A stretch of 64,000 nucleotides of DNA from Epiperipatus broadwayi (lineage: Eukaryota > Onychophora > Udeonychophora > Euonychophora > Peripatidae), in the NCBI GenBank assembly GCA_028023455.1, contig JAQFVV010006826.1:54317-118316 (forward strand), read 5' to 3'. The position numbers and the translations under genes were made by a program. The notes under the pieces are model-generated. The model worked only from the letters and a program-made list of their open reading frames with translations, was not told the origin of the DNA and did no database searches. Each line of letters begins with the position of its first letter. Within the stretch, counting starts at the first letter, position 1. Positions 56,742 to 64,000 of this stretch are shown in pieces.

Positions 56742-56970
56742 CCTAATTGTAAATATAGGGGATTTGAACTCAGACTTTCAACTCCCTTCACCATCCATAC
56801 TATCTCATACACATGACCACACACATGTGGAAAAAATAAATAGTCACCAATATATGTATTTCATACTAAACCAGCACTCATCAGTTGGTCCAGATTATCA
56901 TCTCCCATATATATCTATATAATCAGTGCTCAGTTTATATTAAGATAGCAAATCCTTTCACTTTAATGGA
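56742..56970 (-). repeat. Type A hammerhead unit, minus strand, intact core
   Basis: On the minus strand: a 5' flank (GATTTGCTATCTTAAT, CTGATTATATAGATATATATG) shared with the unit at 5.1-5.4 kb, the ribozyme (56846-56890), a body with ACATGTGTGTGGTCATGTGT and ATGAGATAGTATGGATGG, and the conserved 3' block GAGTTCAAATCCCC. Forms an inverted pair with the plus unit at 57.08-57.22 kb. Confidence 0.75.
56846..56890 (-). ncRNA. Hammerhead ribozyme, type A, intact core
   Basis: Minus strand: ACCAA (56889-56885), CTGATGA (56884-56878), stem-loop II (56877-56863), GAAA (56862-56859), stem III TACATATA (56858-56851), then TTGGT (56850-56846) pairing fully with ACCAA. Predicted cleavage after the A complementary to 56851. 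All invariant bases are present and stem I has five pairs; stem II has two G-U pairs. Best stem I in the window. Activity is inferred. Confidence 0.8.
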
Positions 56971-57074
56971 CAGGCTTCAACCTATTCCAACCTCCAACTC
57001 TTCAGCCATCCATAACATTGAAAATCTGATGATAGAATTTCCAAATCCATACTGGTCATTGATTGCATATAAGT

Positions 57075-57225
57075 ATGGAAGATAGTAATTTGGACCAACT
57101 GATAAGTGCTGCTTTAGCACGAAATACGTTTATTGGTGATTATTTATCTTTTCTGCATGTGTGTGGACATGTGTATCAGTAGTATGAGATAGTGTGGATG
57201 GTGAAGGGGTTTAAAACTTCCACTG
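57075..57225 (+). repeat. Type A hammerhead unit, plus strand
   Basis: Ribozyme region 57094-57137: ACCAA, CTGATAA (G8 to A), GTGCTGCTTTAGCAC (perfect stem II), GAAA, TACGTTTA (one stem III pair lost), TTGGT. The G8 change should abolish cleavage. The body (GCATGTGTGTGGACATGTGT, GTATGAGATAGTGTGGATGG) mirrors the minus-strand unit at 56.74-56.97 kb. Confidence 0.7.
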
Positions 57226-57615
57226 TTTATAAATATTAAATATAACAGATTGTATGAAGGGGTTATTGCTCAGAAAGTCACAGGGTATTTAGTCATCTAA
57301 CTGTTAGATTCAACATGATATCTTTATTTAAAATTCTGAGGTGACGACTTTTCTATTTTACTATCACACTGTTAGGATGCAGTATTGATAAGAATCAGTA
57401 TATATAGAAGGTAAATTGCATTAGGGCCCATAAGCAAATATTCCCTAACAGTATTGAAGTCAACATTGACCAGAAGTAAAATAATATAAAACAAAAATTT
57501 TATTTAGGGAGAAATTAATTCTGAAATAATTATGCCAAAATAATTCACAAATCAGGCTCTCTAGGGTCATTTTAACACAAGTAAAAAAATACTCTTTTTC
57601 TCATTATTATCATGT
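57226..57615. other. Unassigned sequence
   Basis: Between the hammerhead pair and LINE copy 3; no gene seen. Confidence 0.35.
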
Positions 57616-57617
57616 GG

Positions 57618-58935
57618 GGAGATGACCATAACTTATGCTAGCATTATTAAATCACCAGCAAAGCTGAGCGATTCCATTACTGATGACAAATATTTAATGA
57701 AAAAGAAAAAAAACAAAGCATCCAGATTTCATAAAACTACTTTGAACAACATTGCAAATCTTGACCTTGGTTGGCATGGATGATATATCAGAAACTAATG
57801 TAGGCTCTACTATGCAATGGACAGGCAAAATGTTTGAAAATATTTTGTCAAATTTAATTTAACTATCCCTCATGAATTATTTAACTTTTTTAAAAGTTTT
57901 TTCATTGATCGATTGATCATATTAACTGTTACAGATATTCCATGCTCATTATATAGTTTTCCAAAAAAACAACAACTATTGTATGAAGAACTTAGTTCTA
58001 ACTTCTTGTGCGGTAGTATTTTATGAATAGCAGACTATCCAAATCATCATTACCTCATCTTAGAATTTATACCAGATAAAGAAATTGATTTACAAAGACA
58101 AATAACGATACTGGATAAGTACGCATTAGTCATAGTAAATGAGCACAGACAAATCATGATTATTGGAATGCTTAAAAATGCTCATCTAAATTACACTATA
58201 GGTGATTTTAAAAAGCTTATAGAGCCATTTGTTAATATCATTTATTTGCAACTAGTATACTGCAAAGATACTCCGATATCCATATTTGGAAACAGTTATG
58301 AATTTAGAGTTCAATTACTCAACAATGTCGATCTGCTAAGCATATCTACACAAGTTACAGATTAAGGGGTTATGCTGCTAATATCCATTTGAGGAACAAG
58401 CCCATGTTTTCAGTGCAGCCTCCATGGTTATCTGGCAGTCAAATGTAATAATGTGTGGTGCAAACATTGTAACTCAATAAACACACCATCACATAATTAT
58501 ACAGTAGAAAAATTTCAAGAGGATAATACCCAACATGGAATCTAATAATATGCCACCTGACTTGGAAAACATTTTATATGCAGAAAAAAATGAATGTAAT
58601 ATCCACTCAGCAAATAATTTGATATCAAAGGTAATTAACAAAACATTATCAAAAGTAATGGACACTTCAGCACTAAGTATGCTGCAAGTATTATATAACA
58701 CAGGTGATGCTTCAAGCAATAGAAAGCCTGGCCAACCAGAAAAAAACATGCAATGAATATACTAAGCATATCACAAGACATCAATGAAGATGAAAAGTCA
58801 TCATCATTGCCAAAACAATTTAAAGTGAAAAAGAAAACAGATAATCCAGTCGAAGCAAAGCTTGCTGACATCTCAGAAGACAACTATACACACATGGTAA
58901 AAGTAAATACATCACACTATATTAAAATGATATAG
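57618..58935 (+). pseudogene. LINE family 2, copy 3: ORF1 relic
   Basis: It begins near 57628 with TYASIIKSPAKLSDSITDD, an ORF1-like N-terminus, then a region of about 69 open codons at 58156-58365. A double zinc knuckle follows at about 58400-58495: CFQCSLHGYLAVKC (CX2CX4HX4C with His changed to Tyr) and CKHCNSIN..SHNY (last Cys to Tyr). The spacing C-X4-CX2C between knuckles equals that at 43.07 kb, which ties the two copies together. Then a polar tail to 58935. Stops interrupt it. RNA-binding ORF1 of a LINE, dead. Confidence 0.65.
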
Positions 58936-59079
58936 ACACTAATATTAGAAAGCACTGATTATACAAACAACAGAAATATAATGCATCTATACACAATGAA
59001 ACATGTTCTATCTAGTTGTTATATAATTGTAACAGGTTTTTGAAGTGATAACATTAAAAGTGGAAGGCTAGATAGAGTA

Positions 59080-59082
<3 letters not shown>

Positions 59083-59163
<81 letters not shown>
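59083..59163. repeat. (AT)n microsatellite
   Basis: About 80 bp of AT dinucleotides, located between the ORF1 and ORF2 relics of LINE copy 3. Confidence 0.9.
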
Positions 59164-59164
<1 letters not shown>

Positions 59165-59167
<3 letters not shown>

Positions 59168-62105
59168 AAACTAAGTGTACACATCATTAAAGGTTTGAAT
59201 GCTGTAAGCAAAAAATACCAGCTAATTATATAGTTAGGCATAGTACAAACACATGTATATTAATAGAAACTAAGATTTACAGTGGATCACAAACTGATCC
59301 TTCTATGTACCTGAACGTACTAGGTTTCTCAACATTCTCTAGTCTTACATCTATCCCCTTAGCAGGGACAGGAGTAATAATCATGGTCATTTAACTCATT
59401 CAAAGTTTTATTTATAGATAAGTATGCAATATAACATAAGTCTATAAGTTTAAAGGTAGTGTTTGTGTATATGCTACCTAACCAGAATACTATTACTAGA
59501 ATTATTCAAAACATAAATTTCTTGTTTGTTTTCTCCTCTTAATCACAGAGGCTGATAGGAGAGTTTATGAATAAATGGTTGCACCTCATTAATAGTCCAT
59601 TTATAAGTGGTGAAGGATTTCTGCCAAGTAATTCTGTTTTATTCAATAAATCTAATATTTTATTCATTATCACTTCACCACACACTAAAAATTCAGCTAG
59701 TCCCCTCTTCTCTCTCAGTTCATGCAGCAATAATAGTCATTTCTTATTTAAATTATATACACCATGTAACACTACATAAAAGAGCAACAATAATCCTATT
59801 GTGTACAAGAACAACATAATTTTTATTCTCATAAATTTACATTTTATTAGCTAAACTAAACATCTTAGAAATAGACCCTGTACAAAAATGAATATTGTAC
59901 ACATAAATAATATCACATACTATACACTGTCACAAGAACTGATATACCATCAACAAAACTCTTAGCCCTCATTGATGAATTACATAAAAGAATAATACAT
60001 AGTATACTAAATACAGAAAATTAGCTATTAATTAAATCTAAAAAAAACCTTACAAATCCACAAGTGATGTGTTAAAAGAATACATTACTACAAAAAAAAA
60101 AGATTTTCATTTGTCAATCACATATCTCTAGACAATATATTCATAGGGCACTAGGTCAAACACCTTCAACAAGAGTCCCTTCATCATTATTGACTGGAGA
60201 TGTGGTTATCATAGGTGATAATATGCTAAAAAGAGTTTACAAACACTAAGAAAATACTTCAAAATGAGCCAATATTCAAATCATCTTCTGGCCAATTTGG
60301 AATGCTGGGTGAACCACTAATAGTCAAAACTCAATATTTTATACAAAGTTTGGAGAAGATGCCAGATTCAAGCTATTCAAGACCACTAGGTATATCAAAG
60401 TTTGTTTTTGCACTCAAGCCATTTCACTTCTATTTATTTATCTTGCAGACATGGCTAACTTTCTGTCAAAAGGGATATATCCTTTTGGGAATAAATACCC
60501 TGTAGCAATATAATTTGCTCTGTATAATGCAAAACATAAGGTCAATATTTACAGACCCATTGGGTGTTAAATTATTCATAACAGCAATAAAAAAACAAAA
60601 TCAAATCACATCTTTTGTTATTGCAGAAACAATTTTTTTAAAAATGCTCATCAATAGGAAAAGCAGCTTTTGTATTCATAACTGTCACTGATATTGTGCA
60701 AAATGCAAAAATATACAGTCCAATGGCAGTACAACTAAATACAAGGATTGCATTTGATTTGGTACCAATTGATGTACTTATAAAAACAGTAGAAAAAACA
60801 ACAATACTAAAATCAATATGATATTTGCTCACAGAGATTTACTAATAGAGAAATATACGCAACTCTAAATGAGAAAATGTCCCTTCATTTTAATTCACAT
60901 TAATCAATTCCATAAGAGTCTCAACTTAGTGCATTTCTACTCACCACATACATAAATGGTTCCCAGAGATCTATATATGTACACTTGATCATAATATAGC
61001 CTGAAAAGCTTACATGGATGATATAACAGTTTTTTCAACAACTGAAAAATAAATACAAACATTAATCAATATATTACATGAATACACTTGTACCTATAAA
61101 TTAGAATTTAACATTGATAAAACATGTGTGTATATATATTAACAAAACACATACAAGTGTATTTCAGTGTAATCCTACAGCCTATTTAGGATTTCCCTTT
61201 CACTTGGAGTCATATGGCTAAGTGAAGGCAAATACAAAACAAACTAATTCAAACAACACAATGGACCATATCCCTCTCAAAAGCATATCTTTCTCTATAC
61301 TAAAATGTATCACTTATAAACACGCTGATTATTACAAAAATTACTTATTATACATCGGTTATAGTCTTCACAAAATTCTTTACATCAAAGATTTATTCAT
61401 TGTATAGAAACTTTTACGGGGAAGAAAAATAGTGGTCATCTCATTCAGGCAAATCCAATATCACAGCAATGAAAATGGATTAGGACTAGATTGTATTCAT
61501 GTATTTACATTACAAAAAACTATTAATCTTATATCATCCATGAAATGAATATATTCACATTTAGAAGTCACTCTTAAAATAACACTTATAGACAAACCAC
61601 CTCCATACACAAAATATCTGCATACAATCTTAGAACCTATTAAATCAATATATAACCCTAATGTAAAACTTTCTCACAAGATAAATGGTGCTATTGGAAT
61701 GCATTTGTACTTCTATACACAAACACAAATTATAACTCATACTTGCCAACACAATAAGAGACTAATATGTAGAACTAAATATTGGACACTTGAGCTCATT
61801 TTTTAAAAATTTTCTACTAAAAATGAATGTGATCATTACCAATATTATATATCCCGAGATATAAGAGAAACATACTTAACATTGATACTATATGTGAGTT
61901 GTGACACAGATCAGAAAAAAACCAAAAACATATTTTTTGATGGTAGTAGCCTATAATACCCTCGATCTTATATTACAAAAATTTATCAGAAAAGTATGCC
62001 ACTGTTCCAAATGCCTACTTTGCAGAAATAAGAAGTACAACATTTATACTATATGTATTATGGTGCACTTATCTTTACACTAATAATGCAAGAAATCTTA
62101 ATACT
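59165..62105 (+). pseudogene. LINE family 2, copy 3: ORF2 relic
   Basis: Collinear with the 43.6-46.9 kb ORF2 but heavily decayed. It starts with SVHIIKGLNAVSKKYQ and LIETKIYSGS..GTGVIIMVI (endonuclease, 59.17-59.39 kb), then VYMLPNQNT. The RT has MAVQLNTRIAFDLV (motif A, about 60.73 kb) and AYMDDITVFST (catalytic box, about 61.01 kb), then AYLGFPFHLESYG (about 61.18 kb). The C-terminal zinc motif near 61.89 kb has a Cys codon turned into a stop (TGC to TGA). Multiple stops and frameshifts: an ancient insertion. Confidence 0.7.
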
Positions 62106-62261
62106 TTTAAAAACAAATTAAAGACAATAAAACAAAAAGATAAAAAAATCACCCCATCAGACATTTTTGCAACCACTTGGTCACTTGTCCATCAGTGCTC
62201 TAACCACTAATGAGATATATTTTCTGTTTCAAATTTTATTGTAAATGTATCTCATTTTCAT

Positions 62262-62412
62262 AGAGACAAAACTCTCCATACATCAGCACCACTCAGTGCA
62301 AGCCAGAGTTTGATTACTCTGGATTGCACTTAGTGACACTACTGTATGGAAAGTTTTGCCTCTGTGAAAAACAGCTTGGGTAAAAATAAGAAATGGTGAT
62401 TATGTGATGTTT
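62262..62412. repeat. MITE family P1, minimal hairpin
   Basis: AGACAAAACTCTCCATACAT and the inverse ACTGTATGGAAAGTTTTGCCTC enclose CACTCAGTGCAAGCCAGAG with TTTGATTACTCTGGATTGCAC. The right end has AATAAGAAATGGTGATTATG. Like the 50.17 kb copy, only the outer parts of both arms remain. Confidence 0.7.
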
Positions 62413-62507
62413 GATGATTTAAATGTTCCTAATAATAGTATAATTCATTGAATGTTATTGAAAATACTCCTTGATTAGTTTTGTATAATCTTTTTTCTCC
62501 TTTTAAA

Positions 62508-62510
<3 letters not shown>

Positions 62511-62575
<65 letters not shown>
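62511..62575. repeat. (AT)n microsatellite
   Basis: About 65 bp of AT repeats. The IYIYIY frames on both strands are artefacts of this repeat. Confidence 0.95.
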
Positions 62576-62577
<2 letters not shown>

Positions 62578-62579
<2 letters not shown>

Positions 62580-63330
62580 AATGGGATGAGGGGTAGGCAG
62601 TTGGTGGAAAGTGAACCTGGGGGGATGGAAAAAATCAACATCAACCCCAAGACAATACAAAATCAATAATTTACAAATTTATAATAAAGGTAAAATATAT
62701 TTAAGAGAAACATGAGATAAAGAGATCTCTGAGAACATTGAGATCAGCCAGCTAACTCAGAAGAGCAGCTAAAAAAAACTATACATCAATCATATATCAA
62801 CCAGCATTATCAATAAGTCAAAATAAGTATGAGTTACTACTTGAGAGAAATAACCATCCATCATCATCATTGATGGGAATAAACAAATTAATACAATAAA
62901 TCAACAGTCAACCAGGCTAATAATTGAGCCTTTGCCAGCTTGGGCAATTATATAAACATAACTTGGATGCACCAGCTTAGTGCCCATCCATTAAAATACA
63001 CAATAATCAGAAATCAAAACAATAATGCTGGGACATTTAAAACATGCTGATCATCATCAATATTCTGGCCACTTAGTACCATTAATGTACTGGCCAACTA
63101 AAACTTGAATTTTTAACAAGACTAAAGTAAAATAAAAGATAATAGTGCATGGGCTTTAAAGAGTATAATCTTATGCGCCAACCAGGATGATGATTGATCA
63201 TCACTGGATGCCCAAAGAACTAAGTACACATCCCCATTTATCTGTGTCCGAATTAGCCCAGAGAACATAAGATCTATTACTGTATGTGAACAAGAGATGA
63301 TGAAAACAATTTTTAACAATTAAATACAAG
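62578..63330. other. GC-richer segment of unknown origin
   Basis: This segment is less AT-rich than its surroundings, with short repeated words (ATCATCATC, CTGGCCA, GCCAACT/GCCAACC, CACTTAGTACC). It may be a decayed LTR or other repeat (TGTAATGGGATG start; CAAGTTTATTAATAACA near 63329), but no coding frame or partner copy was found in the window. Confidence 0.35.
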
Positions 63331-64000
63331 TTTATTAATAACAAAAAAAACGAATTTAGGTCTTATAAGGATTCTGATTTTGAAAAGTATTCAATAATAA
63401 AAGTCATTACACTGTAATTTACAATACTACTACAAAATTCAAGTTATCCCATTAACTGCATTATTTCTTAATGGATATTTATAAATGCATACTTATATCC
63501 ATACACAGACATGCATTTTATAATACATGATGAAGACATTTCCATTAAACATAAAATAATTATTACATTGGTGATTTGCATAATTACTATTCAAAATTTA
63601 GATTGTTACATTAATTTACAAAATTACAATTGACAATTCATGGTATTACTATGGTTTACATATATATGCACACAGACGCGCAATTTATAATATACAATTA
63701 ATATTCACTAACAAAAAAAAATGATTATAATTTTACATATATGAGTGTGCATGTATATACGCACACTGGGTTTTACCTATTTAAACTTGTTACAATAATA
63801 ATTTTTTTTTTTCATAATCCATTTGGAAAACATATAAATTTCACACATATGTGTGTATAAACAAAATATAGATATAATTTAAAATTAGTTCAATTTATAA
63901 GTTCTCAAAAGTATAGTCAATTTTTGACAGGTATTTGTTGATTAATTATCGTTTTTAAATTAAATTATTGAATCATCAATTCTTTACCTTTTTTCTTAAT
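63331..64000. other. AT-rich sequence, nothing recognised
   Basis: No gene or repeat family recognised. Confidence 0.4.

Noticed and set aside
62429-62669. Frames of alternating Ile-Tyr on both strands
   Set aside because: Direct translation of an (AT)n microsatellite.

Overview
This is an AT-rich (by eye about 70-75% A+T) nuclear segment from an animal, and it is almost entirely repeat-derived. I see no convincing host gene, rRNA, real tRNA gene or CRISPR. The mix of an RTE-type LINE, a second APE-type LINE family, a Penelope-like (PLE) GIY-YIG endonuclease relic, mariner, hAT and pogo-like DNA transposons, and several tRNA-derived SINEs points to a metazoan, most likely an invertebrate. 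I cannot name the species.

Layout. 0-10 kb: hammerhead-bearing repeat units (about 0.5 and 5.1-5.4 kb, and a 146-bp tandem array at 7.7-9.2 kb), a 770-bp palindromic MITE pair, a PLE endonuclease fragment and foldback elements. 10-20 kb: foldbacks, mariner derivatives, SINEs (one head-to-head pair), a decayed RTE copy and another hammerhead relic. 21-27 kb: a decayed copy of LINE family 2 with a nested RTE 3' end, then a cluster of short tRNA-like SINEs and hammerhead-unit remnants. 28-33 kb: a 71-bp tandem repeat, a palindromic element, an inverted pair of type B hammerhead units and a deleted mariner. 34.8-40.1 kb: the best preserved genes, a 5'-truncated LINE (C-terminal ORF, 14-bp target duplication) and an apparently full-length RTE retrotransposon with an uninterrupted 995-codon ORF. 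41.2 kb: a hAT MITE with an 8-bp duplication. 43.1-47.0 kb: the best copy of LINE family 2 (ORF1 tail, APE endonuclease, reverse transcriptase), broken by a stop and frame changes. 47-64 kb: SINEs, RTE fragments, a pogo-like element, an inverted pair of type A hammerhead units and a third, old copy of LINE family 2.

The most interesting system is a dispersed repeat family carrying a minimal type I hammerhead ribozyme (CTGATGA core, 15-nt stem-loop II, GAAA, three-bp stem III, AUA or AUC cleavage triplet). Two sequence classes keep stem III by compensatory changes (A-U to G-C), which argues for a real RNA structure. Units occur singly, as inverted pairs, as short direct repeats and as a nine-core array with 146-bp period. 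Such minimal hammerheads are known from Penelope-like elements and animal retrozymes, and a PLE endonuclease relic lies 1.1 kb from one unit on the same strand. In the array the inner monomers have lost G12 and most of stem I, while the first unit keeps an intact core.

The RTE element is the probable source of at least seven truncated RTE fragments here. Its catalytic box reads FTDD where an older copy reads FADD. The SINEs and MITEs are non-autonomous; which elements mobilised them cannot be shown from this window alone.
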